Assembly: GCA_964510535.1 (NCBI GenBank)
Contig: CAZECG010000012.1
Span: 1-64,000 of the forward strand
Length of the DNA stretch: 64,000 bases
Source of the DNA: JAJPXC01 sp964510535
Lineage (GTDB): Bacteria; Bacteroidota; Bacteroidia; Bacteroidales; Muribaculaceae
Direction: 5' to 3'
Shown piece by piece: positions 22,996 through 31,284 of the stretch (within the stretch, counting starts at the first letter, position 1; each line of letters opens with the position of its first letter). Under the pieces are notes generated by a model. The model was not told the origin of the DNA, did no database searches, and saw only the letters and a list, made by a program, of their open reading frames with translations. The position numbers and the translations under genes are program-made.

Positions 22996-23979
22996 ATGCT
23001 GAACGCACGAATTTCAGGCGTGGCTTCCTACGTCCCTGACGACATCCTCGACAACGATATGCTGTCGAAGATTGTCGACACGAATGACGAATGGATTACG
23101 ACACGCGTCGGAATCAAGCAACGCCGCATTCTGCGCCAAGAAGGTGCCGGGTCTTCGTTCATGGGCATCAAAGCCGTTAACAGACTTCTTGAATCAACCG
23201 GAACAAAACCCGAAGATGTTGACCTCCTGATTTGCGCCACATCCAATCCCGACTACCGCTTCCCATCAACAGGCTCCATAATCGCCCACCAGTGCGGGCT
23301 GAAAAACTCTTACGCCTACGATATTCAAGCCGCTTGCGCCGGATTTCTCGTCGCACTGCAGGATGCGGCGGCCTACATCCGGTCCGGAATGCGCAAAAAG
23401 ATAGTTGTCGTCGCCGCCGAAAAAATGTCGTCGATGACTAACTACAACGACCGCTCGACCTGCCCGCTGTTTGGCGACGCGGCCGGTGCCATGTTAATCG
23501 AGCCGACTGAGAAGACGGTAGGCATCATCGACGGAGTGTTCCATGTCGATGGCGAAGGTCTCGAACACCTCGTGATGAAAGCCGGCGGTTCGGTAAAACC
23601 CGCCTCTCACGAAAGCATCGACGCCGAGGAGCACTTTGTGTATCAGGAAGGACGCCACGTCTACAAGCACGCGGTGACCGATATGCTCACCTCATCGCTC
23701 GATGTGATGAAACGCAACAGCCTGTCAGTCGATGATATTGACTACCTTGTCCCTCATCAGGCCAACCTACGCATCATCGAAGCCGTCGCCGACCGCGCCG
23801 GTGTCCCCGCTGAGAAGGTGCTTGTCAACATCGAACACTACGGCAACACATCGGCCGCTTCGATACCTCTTTGCATCGACGAGTACAAGGATAAGTTGAA
23901 AAAAGGTGACAAAATAATCCTCACAGCTTTCGGCGCAGGTTTTACATGGGGTGCCATGTACATCATTTGGGACATCTGA
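22996..23979 (+). CDS. fabH: beta-ketoacyl-ACP synthase III
   Basis: 327 residues. It starts fatty acid synthesis by condensing acetyl-CoA (or a branched starter) with malonyl-ACP. The catalytic triad is visible: Cys114 in IQAACAGF, His254 in VPHQAN and Asn284 in YGNTSAAS. The N-terminal TRVGIKQRRI and GDAAGAMLIE motifs are also present. Length is normal. The gene stands in the common order DUF177-rpmF-fabH-era-der and is closed by the terminator at 24008-24042. plsX, often next to it in other phyla, is absent here. Confidence 0.97.
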   Translation: MLNARISGVASYVPDDILDNDMLSKIVDTNDEWITTRVGIKQRRILRQEGAGSSFMGIKAVNRLLESTGTKPEDVDLLICATSNPDYRFPSTGSIIAHQCGLKNSYAYDIQAACAGFLVALQDAAAYIRSGMRKKIVVVAAEKMSSMTNYNDRSTCPLFGDAAGAMLIEPTEKTVGIIDGVFHVDGEGLEHLVMKAGGSVKPASHESIDAEEHFVYQEGRHVYKHAVTDMLTSSLDVMKRNSLSVDDIDYLVPHQANLRIIEAVADRAGVPAEKVLVNIEHYGNTSAASIPLCIDEYKDKLKKGDKIILTAFGAGFTWGAMYIIWDI

Positions 23980-24007
23980 TTCCGTCGCGCACAATGAATT
24001 TTATCAC

Positions 24008-24042
24008 AAAATAGCATCTTTTTCAGGTGCTATTTTTGTTTT
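24008..24042 (+). terminator. terminator of fabH
   Basis: The arms AAAATAGCATC (24008-24018) and GGTGCTATTTT (24026-24036) are followed by TGTTTT, giving a short hairpin with one wobble. Confidence 0.75.
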
Positions 24043-24069
24043 AGAAGCAAGAAATTAAAATTCAATAAC

Positions 24070-24960
24070 ATGGAACAACAACACAAAGCCGGATTCGTAA
24101 ACATCGTCGGCAACCCTAACGTCGGCAAATCCACGTTGATGAACGACCTCGTTGGCGAGCGGGTCAGCATCATCACATCAAAGGCTCAGACGACCCGACA
24201 CCGTATAATGGGCATAGTGAACGCACCCGATTATCAGATTGTATTCTCTGACACCCCCGGAGTGCTTAAACCCAAATACGGCCTGCAAGAGAGTATGCTA
24301 AACTTCTCGGAAGGGGCGTTGACCGATGCCGACGTGCTGATTTACGTTACCGATGTTGTAGAGGACCCGACTAAAAACGCCGACTTCCTCGCCAAAGTGG
24401 CAAAAGAAAAAGTCCCCGTGCTGCTCGTCATCAACAAGATTGACCTGCTCAAAGGCGATAGCGACCTTCATGCCATTGTCGAACGTTGGCGCGGCCTTCT
24501 CCCTAACGCTGAGATATTCCCCACATCAGCCAAAGAGCATTTCAACGTATCCAACCTGATGACCCGCATAGTTGAGTTGCTGCCACTTTCGCCCCCTTAT
24601 TTCGGCAAAGACGCGCTTACCGATAAACCCGCGAGATTTTTCGTGACAGAAATAATCCGCGAGAAAATCCTAACCAACTACGACAAGGAGGTGCCATACT
24701 CCGTTGAGGCGATTGTCGAGAAATTCGACGAGAAAGAGAGTTCCATCCACATTATGGCGGTCATCTATGTGGAGCGCGACAGCCAGAAAGGAATCCTCAT
24801 CGGCAGAGGCGGCTCGATGCTCAAGCGAGTCGGGACCGAAGCCCGTAAGGATATCGAGACATTCTTCGGCAAAAGAGTTTATCTCGAACTGTATGTCAAA
24901 GTTGAGCCAAACTGGCGCAACCGCGAGAATAAGCTCAAATCGTTCGGCTACATAGAGTGA
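24070..24960 (+). CDS. era: GTPase Era
   Basis: 296 residues. It is a small-subunit assembly GTPase that binds the 3' end of 16S rRNA. The GTPase domain has G1 GNPNVGKS, G3 DTPG (in FSDTPGVLKP), and G4 NKID. The C-terminal KH domain (about 205-285) carries the GRGGSMLKRVGTEARKDIE motif. Normal length. It begins 28 bases after the fabH terminator and is followed by der, which has its own promoter at 25042-25072. Confidence 0.97.
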   Translation: MEQQHKAGFVNIVGNPNVGKSTLMNDLVGERVSIITSKAQTTRHRIMGIVNAPDYQIVFSDTPGVLKPKYGLQESMLNFSEGALTDADVLIYVTDVVEDPTKNADFLAKVAKEKVPVLLVINKIDLLKGDSDLHAIVERWRGLLPNAEIFPTSAKEHFNVSNLMTRIVELLPLSPPYFGKDALTDKPARFFVTEIIREKILTNYDKEVPYSVEAIVEKFDEKESSIHIMAVIYVERDSQKGILIGRGGSMLKRVGTEARKDIETFFGKRVYLELYVKVEPNWRNRENKLKSFGYIE

Positions 24961-25041
24961 CCCGTTACCACCGCCCGCGCGGCTATCTGACGACAACGGA
25001 GCAGGCTCCCGGCAGAGCGCGGCGACACGCCGCCGTAAGAT

Positions 25042-25072
25042 TTTGCGGTTATCCCGAATTGTATTAATTTTG
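25042..25072 (+). promoter_or_regulatory. promoter of der
   Basis: TTTG (25042-25045), 19 bases, TAATTTTG (25065-25072): an exact consensus match, with a leader of about 20 bases. Confidence 0.85.
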
Positions 25073-25097
25073 TAAAAAACAATAAAAACTCACCGAT

Positions 25098-26417
25098 ATG
25101 GGACATCTCGTAGCCATCGTAGGCCGCCCCAATGTGGGGAAATCCACACTGTTCAACCGACTGACACAGTCGCGCACAGCCATCGTCGACGAGACCGCCG
25201 GCACCACACGCGACCGCCAGTATGGCAAGGTCGACTGGAATGGCATGGAATTTTCAATCGTCGACACCGGCGGTTGGGTGGTCAACTCCGATGACGTCTT
25301 TGAGTCAGAAATCAACAAACAGGTCGCTCTCGCCATCGAGCAGGCCGATGAAATGCTTTTTGTGGTAGATGCCATGAACGGCGTCACCGACCTTGACGAC
25401 CATGTGGCAGAGATATTGCGCAAATCACGCAAGCCTGTGATACTCGTAGCCAACAAGGTTGACTCAAACGATTGGCTCTACAACGTCCCTGAGTTTTACA
25501 AACTCGGTCTTGGGGAGCCATATCCGGTATCCGCGGTGAGCGGATTCGGCACCGGCGACCTCCTCGACGAGGTCGTGAAAAAGTTCCCTGAGAAACCACA
25601 AGAAGAGGAGGAGCAGCTTGACGACATCCCGCGCTTCGCAATCGTCGGGCGGCCCAACGCGGGCAAATCGTCGCTAATCAACGCGTTTATTGGCGAAGAC
25701 CGCCACATCGTCACCGACATAGCGGGAACGACGCGCGACTCCATCTACACGCGCTACGACAAATTCGGCTTTGACTTCTATCTTGTCGACACCGCCGGAA
25801 TCCGACGCAAAAACAAGGTCAACGAGGATATAGAGTACTACTCGGTGATTCGAAGTATACGCGCCATAGAGGCCTCAGATGTGTGCATACTGATGATTGA
25901 TGCCACCCGCGGGATTGAAAACCAAGACCTTAACATCTTCTCGCTGGTACAGCGCAACAAGAAAGGGCTCGTGGTCTGCGTCAACAAATGGGACTTGGTG
26001 GAGAACAAGTCGCAGGAAGCAATCACGCATTTCGAGGATGCGATACGCAAACGTTTAGCACCGTTCACCGACTTCCCAATCATCTTCACGTCGGCGTTGA
26101 CCAAACAGCGTATTTTCAAGGTTCTCGAGACTGCTAAAGATGTCTACAACAATCGCAAACGCACAGTCCCCACGTCGCAGCTCAACAATGTGATGCTCGA
26201 TGCCATAGCGAGCTATCCGCCGCCGGCTAACAAGGGCAAGTTTGTCAAAATCAAATATGTGACTATGCTGAAGGGCGCGATGGTGCCGACGTTTGTGTTC
26301 TTCTGCAACCTGCCGCAGTGGGTCAAGGAGCCTTACCGACGTTATTTGGAAAACAAAATCCGCGAGAATTGGGACTTCTGCGGAACCCCGGTTAACGTGT
26401 TCATGCGTGAAAAATAG
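25098..26417 (+). CDS. der: GTPase Der (EngA)
   Basis: 439 residues. It is an essential GTPase with two tandem G domains and a KH-like end, acting in 50S subunit maturation. First domain: GRPNVGKST near residue 10, DTGG, NKVD. Second: GRPNAGKSS near 182, DTAGIRRK, NKWD. The KH-like C-terminus runs from about 355 (PPPANKGKFVKIKYVTM). Length and order are standard. The gap to convergent metK contains palindrome copy C, which can act as its terminator. Confidence 0.98.
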   Translation: MGHLVAIVGRPNVGKSTLFNRLTQSRTAIVDETAGTTRDRQYGKVDWNGMEFSIVDTGGWVVNSDDVFESEINKQVALAIEQADEMLFVVDAMNGVTDLDDHVAEILRKSRKPVILVANKVDSNDWLYNVPEFYKLGLGEPYPVSAVSGFGTGDLLDEVVKKFPEKPQEEEEQLDDIPRFAIVGRPNAGKSSLINAFIGEDRHIVTDIAGTTRDSIYTRYDKFGFDFYLVDTAGIRRKNKVNEDIEYYSVIRSIRAIEASDVCILMIDATRGIENQDLNIFSLVQRNKKGLVVCVNKWDLVENKSQEAITHFEDAIRKRLAPFTDFPIIFTSALTKQRIFKVLETAKDVYNNRKRTVPTSQLNNVMLDAIASYPPPANKGKFVKIKYVTMLKGAMVPTFVFFCNLPQWVKEPYRRYLENKIRENWDFCGTPVNVFMREK

Positions 26418-26502
26418 GCCTCCCTATTGTCGGTAAAACGTATCTTCGCTTGACTGCGTTGCCTGGTAACGAGTCGTCGCTCAGAATTCTACTTCATAAA
26501 AA

Positions 26503-26538
26503 GCGCCCCAAAAGTTTGATGACAAGCTTTTGGGGCGC
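26503..26538. repeat. dispersed GC palindrome, copy C (probable two-way terminator)
   Basis: Arms 26503-26518 (GCGCCCCAAAAGTTTG) and 26523-26538 pair over 16 bases with one wobble around the loop ATGA. An A-run precedes it (26498-26502), which reads as a T-run after the hairpin on minus, suiting termination of metK. It shares the core CTTTTGGGGCGCGGTT with copy A. Confidence 0.75.
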
Positions 26539-26565
26539 GGTTCAATTATGACAAAGCCTTATGTG

Positions 26566-27879
26566 TCAGAGGGAGAAGGCCTTGCGGATGGGGTCAATCA
26601 TGTCGAGTTTCTCCCATGTGAACAATTCCACTTCGATGGTCTTTTCGCCCTCGTAGCGCGAACTGAAGTGCTTGGTTACTTTACGGGGGGTGCGCCCGAA
26701 GTGTCCGTAGGTCGCCGTTTCCTGATAGATGGGGGCGCGCAGTTTGAGACGCTTTTCGATTGCGTTGGGGCGCATATCAAACAGGTTAGCGACGATTGCT
26801 GAAATCTCGGCATCGGTCTTGTCTACTTTGGCTGTCCCGTTGGTGTTGACGTATAGGCTGACGGGCTGAGCCACGCCTATGGCGTAGGCCACTTGCACGA
26901 GAGCTTCGTCGGCGATTCCGGCTGCCACGAGGTTTTTGGCGATGTGACGGGCTGCGTAGGCTGCCGAGCGGTCCACTTTAGAGGGGTCTTTGCCCGAGAA
27001 CGCGCCGCCGCCGTGCGCTCCGCGTCCGCCGTAGGTGTCGACGATGATTTTGCGCCCGGTCAAGCCGGTGTCGCCGTGGGGGCCGCCGATGACGAATTTC
27101 CCTGTGGGATTGACGTGGAGTATATAGTTGTCGTCAAAGAGTGCTTGCACGTCGGGGGGGAGTGTTGCCTTGACGCGCGGAATCAACTGTTCGCGTACGT
27201 CGCGGCTGATGATTGCGAGCATCTTGGCGTCGGCTTCTTCTTGCGATAGGTCGCCGGTGGGTTTGATGAAATCGTCGTGTTGGGTCGAAATGACTATTGT
27301 GTGGACGCGCACCGGGTGGTTGTTCTCGTCATATTCGATTGTGACCTGGCTCTTTGAGTCGGGGCGCAGGTAGCTGACGGTTTCACCGGCGGCGTTACGG
27401 TAGGTCATGGCTGATTGGTCGCGGCGTATGCGCGAAAGCTCTTTGAGCAGGTCGTGGCTCAGTGAAAGCGGGAGCGGCATAAGGTCGGGGGTCTCGTTGC
27501 AGGCGTAGCCGAACATCATCCCCTGGTCGCCCGCGCCTTGGTCTTCGGCGTTGGCTCGCTCGACACCGCGGTTGATGTCACCGCTCTGTTCGTGCAGGGC
27601 TGAGAACACTCCGCAGGCTTCAGCGTCGAATTTGAGTTCTGAACGGTTGTAGCCGATGCCGTTTATGACTTGGCGTGTCACCTCCATCAGGTCGATGTAG
27701 GATTGGCTTTTGACTTCGCCGGCTACGACGACTTGCCCGGTGGTGACCAGTGTTTCGCACGCCACTTTCGACTGGGGGTCATAGGCGAGAAATTCGTCGA
27801 GAATGGCATCGGAGATTTGGTCAGCGACTTTGTCGGGATGCCCCTCAGACACTGACTCGGATGTGAAAAGGTAATTCAT
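26566..27879 (-). CDS. metK: S-adenosylmethionine synthetase
   Basis: 437 residues. It joins methionine and ATP to form SAM. N-terminal VSEGHPDKVADQISDAI, the GDQGMMFGYA loop, the central GGPHGDTGLTGRKI and GGGAFSGKDPSKVDRSAAY motifs are all present. It is longer than the E. coli enzyme because of insertions typical of Bacteroidota. It acts downstream of metH, which is 9 kb away in the same direction but in a separate unit. The promoter is at 27953-27984, and no SAM riboswitch is recognisable in the leader of about 65 bases. Confidence 0.98.
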   Translation of the reverse strand: MNYLFTSESVSEGHPDKVADQISDAILDEFLAYDPQSKVACETLVTTGQVVVAGEVKSQSYIDLMEVTRQVINGIGYNRSELKFDAEACGVFSALHEQSGDINRGVERANAEDQGAGDQGMMFGYACNETPDLMPLPLSLSHDLLKELSRIRRDQSAMTYRNAAGETVSYLRPDSKSQVTIEYDENNHPVRVHTIVISTQHDDFIKPTGDLSQEEADAKMLAIISRDVREQLIPRVKATLPPDVQALFDDNYILHVNPTGKFVIGGPHGDTGLTGRKIIVDTYGGRGAHGGGAFSGKDPSKVDRSAAYAARHIAKNLVAAGIADEALVQVAYAIGVAQPVSLYVNTNGTAKVDKTDAEISAIVANLFDMRPNAIEKRLKLRAPIYQETATYGHFGRTPRKVTKHFSSRYEGEKTIEVELFTWEKLDMIDPIRKAFSL

Positions 27880-27952
27880 TTGTGATTAATTTTAGCATTA
27901 TTTTTTCCGGTGGTTGCAAGCAATCAAATTTGTCCACCGTCATTAATTGCCG

Positions 27953-27984
27953 CGAAGTTAGCGATAGTTTCGGTTATCCACAAA
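27953..27984 (-). promoter_or_regulatory. promoter of metK
   Basis: On minus, TTTG (27981-27984), 20 bases, TAACTTCG (27953-27960). Confidence 0.65.
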
Positions 27985-28014
27985 CCCATCACGCCGAAAA
28001 TACATTATTAGCTT

Positions 28015-28056
28015 AAAAAACAAAGAATCGGGGGCCGTTGCGATGGCCTCCGATTC
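28015..28056 (-). terminator. terminator of the first LRR gene
   Basis: The arms at 28045-28056 and 28025-28036 (GAATCGG and GGCC ends) pair on minus with one mismatch, then TTTGTTTTTT follows. Confidence 0.8.
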
Positions 28057-28083
28057 CTTGATGTGACGTTATTGTGGTGAACT

Positions 28084-30942
28084 TTATTTCACGACGATTT
28101 TTGTTGCCGAGCTGTTGCCGTTGCTGTCGGTGGCGACAACGATGTGGATGCCTGCCGTCAGGCCGTTTGTGGCGAAAGTCTCGCCGGCGGCTACTCTGGC
28201 GTGCGTTTCTGTCGCGCCGCTTGCGTTGTAGATTGTGATAGTGATGTCATCGTTGGCTGTGATGCCGTCGCGGGTCACGCTTATCGGCGAGGTTGCCGAG
28301 GCTGCGGTGATATCGCTCACGCCGCTCTGGTTGACATCGACCAACGTCAGGCCATAGGCTTCAATCCCCTCTATTAGAGTTTTCACGACGGGTGTGCCGG
28401 TTGCGTTAACCATCTTGATTCCGCTTACATAGCCTTCCCCTTTAGGCGCTATGTAGCTCCAATAGATGTTTTTGCCGTCGCCGGTGATTTGGCGTATTCC
28501 CGGTTCGGTGGTTGTGCCCTCGATTGATGCCGGCTCGTCAGTGATGCAGACCGCCGAGGAGAGGTCGGAGGTATAGTTGTCAACCTCGTCAAGCGCTATG
28601 CGATATAGGCCGGTGTGTTTCCCGCCATAGCCTTCAAAAACAAGAACATACAAATAGCCGTTAGCCTCGTCGATGTAGAAGCCGTTTATGTATTCGTCGA
28701 ACAAAATGATGCTATATGGGCGCGTGCCTGATTCGCTGTACCCCTCGGGGTGTATGTCGCTGTCGTTGAAACGGTATATACCCAAGCCGTTGTAGAAGTA
28801 TGACATCCAGTTTAGCCCGTTGTTGTCGCGGTGGAATCCGGAGGGGAGAGCGCTATAAGCAAGGCCTCGGCTGTAGTATTCGAGCCAATTTGTTCGCACG
28901 AAGATTTTGCTTAGTGAAGCGGTGTTTATAGCTCCTTCGCTACGCCAGTCACGCTCGTTAGCGTTGATTTTTGTCGCCCCGACATTGCGGTTGGTGATGT
29001 AGATGTCCCCTTTGCTCTTGTCGATAAAGCAGGTGTATGGGTCGTAGTTGTTCAGAGAAAAGGTGTAATTTTCCCCATCTTCAGTGTGCATAGGAGTCAT
29101 TATCGGGGTCTTGAAGAAACGGTTGCCGTCATATTCTATTTTGTAGAACAGTCCGTCGCCGTTGAGATTCTTGGTGTATGAGAAGGCTTCGCCGGCGTCT
29201 GCCACATAGACGGCTTTTCCGTAGGTTTGCATCTGGAACGGATGGTCGCCCGAGGGTATGCCTGTGTCGTGGATTGAGCCGTCGCTATAGTAGCGGATGT
29301 TTCCGTTCTTGGTCGCGAAGTAGAGGCCGGTAGGGAGCTGTTGGGCTGTGTCGTGAGTAACTCCCCATTCCTCGTTTTCGATAATCTCCTTGCATTGTCC
29401 CCACACCTCGTTGCCGCGATAACGCTCGGCACACCCTTTCGGCACCACTAACGTGACGTTCTTAGCCTGCAGGTAGAAGGTTTTGGCGGCGTATTCTTCC
29501 ATGATTACGGTCGGGACAATCCCGCTCTTGCACTCAATCCGCTCTATCGACGTGGGGAGTGCTGTCCAATCCAGACGGTTAAATGTCGACGGTAATGTCA
29601 ACTGCTTAAGTGCGTTGCATTCAAAGAAACTGTGGCTTCGCAATATTTCGACACCCTCTTCGATTGAGACTTCTTTTAGGCTGTCGGAGGTGGCGAAAAC
29701 GGTATTGCCGTATTTGACACCGGCTTTTATCGTCGCCTTTCTTAAATTTGTATTATAAAAGGCGCATAGTTTGATTGCTTTAACGTGGGGAAAATTGTAA
29801 TCGGTTATGGCCGAACTCTCAAATGCGTATTCGCCAATAGTTGTCACTCGCTCGTCGGTCTCATTCCAAACAAACTCAGTGTTGAGTGCGTTTTCGCCGA
29901 AAATACGTCTGAAAGTGATATTTCCGTCGTGAGTGTCTTGGTAGAGGGCGTTGTTCTTAACAAAGAAGTCTTTGTTACCCTCAGCGACTGTTATCTCTTT
30001 TAAAAATCCGGGGTCTTCAAGCGAAGTCAATGTCGAGGGGATGTGTAGGTACTTGATGCCATAAAATGGGTGCTCACCAAGATGTATTAAACCCTCATTC
30101 GCTGTTAACCTTTCAACCGGGTAGTCATAACTGTAGAAAGCACTTTTGCCGATTGAGGTTAAAGTGGAGGGCAGAGTCACATCGGTCAGCGGGTTATATG
30201 CGAATGTATAAGGTGGAATCTCGGTCATCGTTTCGGGAATCTCCAGCTTTGTGATTTTGCAAAACGCGAATGAATATGAATTGTCGCTGTACCACGTGTC
30301 GAACACCACTTTCGATAAGTCGATATATTTTGTGACATCAAATGATTGACAACTGCAGAACGATTCGTAGCTCACCGTGATTTCTTTCGGGTCGGTAGGC
30401 ATATTTTCGAGGGCGGTCAGTTTGTCGCAATTGAGAAAAGCCTCTCTTACAAACTGTATTTTACCTGTGTATTCTTTTGCTTCCTCAGGGTATGTTACCT
30501 TTTCAAGCGAGGAACAGTTGCTGAACAGTGCTTTGAAATAATCGGGTAAGTATCTGCTGGGCCTGCGGTTAGTCAAACCGAATTTGACCGTTTTTAACGA
30601 GGTGCTATTGCTAAGGTCTATCGAACATTCGGGATTTGTCGAGTTCTCAGACCGGCAATAACAGTTCATCTCTAATGAAGTCAAGTCGGGGCTGTTTCTG
30701 AAAATCACGTTGTCCATCAGACCCATTACGGCGATTCTAACCGAGTCGACAGTAATGCTGTCAGGGATTACCAAGTCGCCCGAATATCTAACGCCGTCTC
30801 GCTGGTATGTGACATAGGCATACTTATTATCTCTGATTTGGTAATTGACACCGTTGACATAGACTGAGGCGTTGATTGATAATCCACACATCAATGTGGT
30901 TAGAAACACCAGTGCTTGTTTGATAGTTGATAACATTCTCAT
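28084..30942 (-). CDS. BspA-type leucine-rich-repeat surface protein
   Basis: 952 residues with a signal peptide (MRMLSTIKQALVFLTTLMCG onward to INA). Residues about 60-510 are LRR_5 (BspA) repeats of roughly 23 residues, for example IGEYAFESSAITDYNFPHVKA. A second region (about 525-880) has repeated tyrosine- and glycine-rich strands such as GLYFATKNGNIRYYSDGSI and could be a propeller-like sensor domain. The end (about 890-952) resembles a type A sorting tail (ITIYNASGATETHARV, GIHIVVAT). Probably exported to the cell surface for host or matrix binding; the ligand is unknown. It is an isolated gene with its own terminator, and pckA separates it from a second LRR gene. Confidence 0.8.
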   Translation of the reverse strand: MRMLSTIKQALVFLTTLMCGLSINASVYVNGVNYQIRDNKYAYVTYQRDGVRYSGDLVIPDSITVDSVRIAVMGLMDNVIFRNSPDLTSLEMNCYCRSENSTNPECSIDLSNSTSLKTVKFGLTNRRPSRYLPDYFKALFSNCSSLEKVTYPEEAKEYTGKIQFVREAFLNCDKLTALENMPTDPKEITVSYESFCSCQSFDVTKYIDLSKVVFDTWYSDNSYSFAFCKITKLEIPETMTEIPPYTFAYNPLTDVTLPSTLTSIGKSAFYSYDYPVERLTANEGLIHLGEHPFYGIKYLHIPSTLTSLEDPGFLKEITVAEGNKDFFVKNNALYQDTHDGNITFRRIFGENALNTEFVWNETDERVTTIGEYAFESSAITDYNFPHVKAIKLCAFYNTNLRKATIKAGVKYGNTVFATSDSLKEVSIEEGVEILRSHSFFECNALKQLTLPSTFNRLDWTALPTSIERIECKSGIVPTVIMEEYAAKTFYLQAKNVTLVVPKGCAERYRGNEVWGQCKEIIENEEWGVTHDTAQQLPTGLYFATKNGNIRYYSDGSIHDTGIPSGDHPFQMQTYGKAVYVADAGEAFSYTKNLNGDGLFYKIEYDGNRFFKTPIMTPMHTEDGENYTFSLNNYDPYTCFIDKSKGDIYITNRNVGATKINANERDWRSEGAINTASLSKIFVRTNWLEYYSRGLAYSALPSGFHRDNNGLNWMSYFYNGLGIYRFNDSDIHPEGYSESGTRPYSIILFDEYINGFYIDEANGYLYVLVFEGYGGKHTGLYRIALDEVDNYTSDLSSAVCITDEPASIEGTTTEPGIRQITGDGKNIYWSYIAPKGEGYVSGIKMVNATGTPVVKTLIEGIEAYGLTLVDVNQSGVSDITAASATSPISVTRDGITANDDITITIYNASGATETHARVAAGETFATNGLTAGIHIVVATDSNGNSSATKIVVK

Positions 30943-31000
30943 GATTAGAAACGGTTAAGAGTCGTTTGGGTTTGGGGAGGTTCGATAAATTCAACTTGTC

Positions 31001-31040
31001 ATTAGCGGGTAGCACGAACCTCATTATAGCTGCCGCTAAT
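31001..31040 (-). promoter_or_regulatory. stem-loop in the leader of the first LRR gene
   Basis: ATTAGCGGGTAGC (31001-31013) pairs with GCTGCCGCTAAT (31029-31040), with one bulge. The position 60 bases upstream of the LRR start suggests a leader element. There is no T-run. Confidence 0.4.
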
Positions 31041-31206
31041 CTGATTTTGTTTCCGCGAATTTAATAAACATTTTTCTGTTTTTCGCATAAACTGCGAATT
31101 TCCATCCATCTGGCTGGCTATGTCGAGGGTGTGGGGATGACTAATCGAAAGCGCGTTATGACATCAATAACGCCAAGTGTGCGCCCCCAATTTCGCGAAA
31201 ATCTGA

Positions 31207-31242
31207 CGAAAAAAAATAGGCTGCGCCGAGGCACAGCCTATT
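31207..31242 (-). terminator. terminator of pckA
   Basis: On minus, the arms 31242-31230 (AATAGGCTGTGCC) and 31227-31215 are followed by a run of eight T (31214-31207). Confidence 0.9.
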
Positions 31243-31284
31243 CAGTGGTATTGTCATCCGGTCTTGGTGGCGCGGAAACGGGTC

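Larger units (their letters stand above)
30943..31284. other. gene-free region between the first LRR gene and pckA
   Basis: 342 bases. The pckA terminator lies at 31207-31242 and a stem-loop at 31001-31040. A weak TAAATTCG on minus at 31056-31063 could be the -7 of the LRR gene, giving it a long leader of about 110 bases that would include the stem-loop. No open frame with coding character is seen. Confidence 0.5.

Noticed and set aside
27880..28014. SAM riboswitch before metK
   Set aside because: No SAM-I, II or SAM-III-like core was recognised; the leader is about 65 bases of unstructured sequence.
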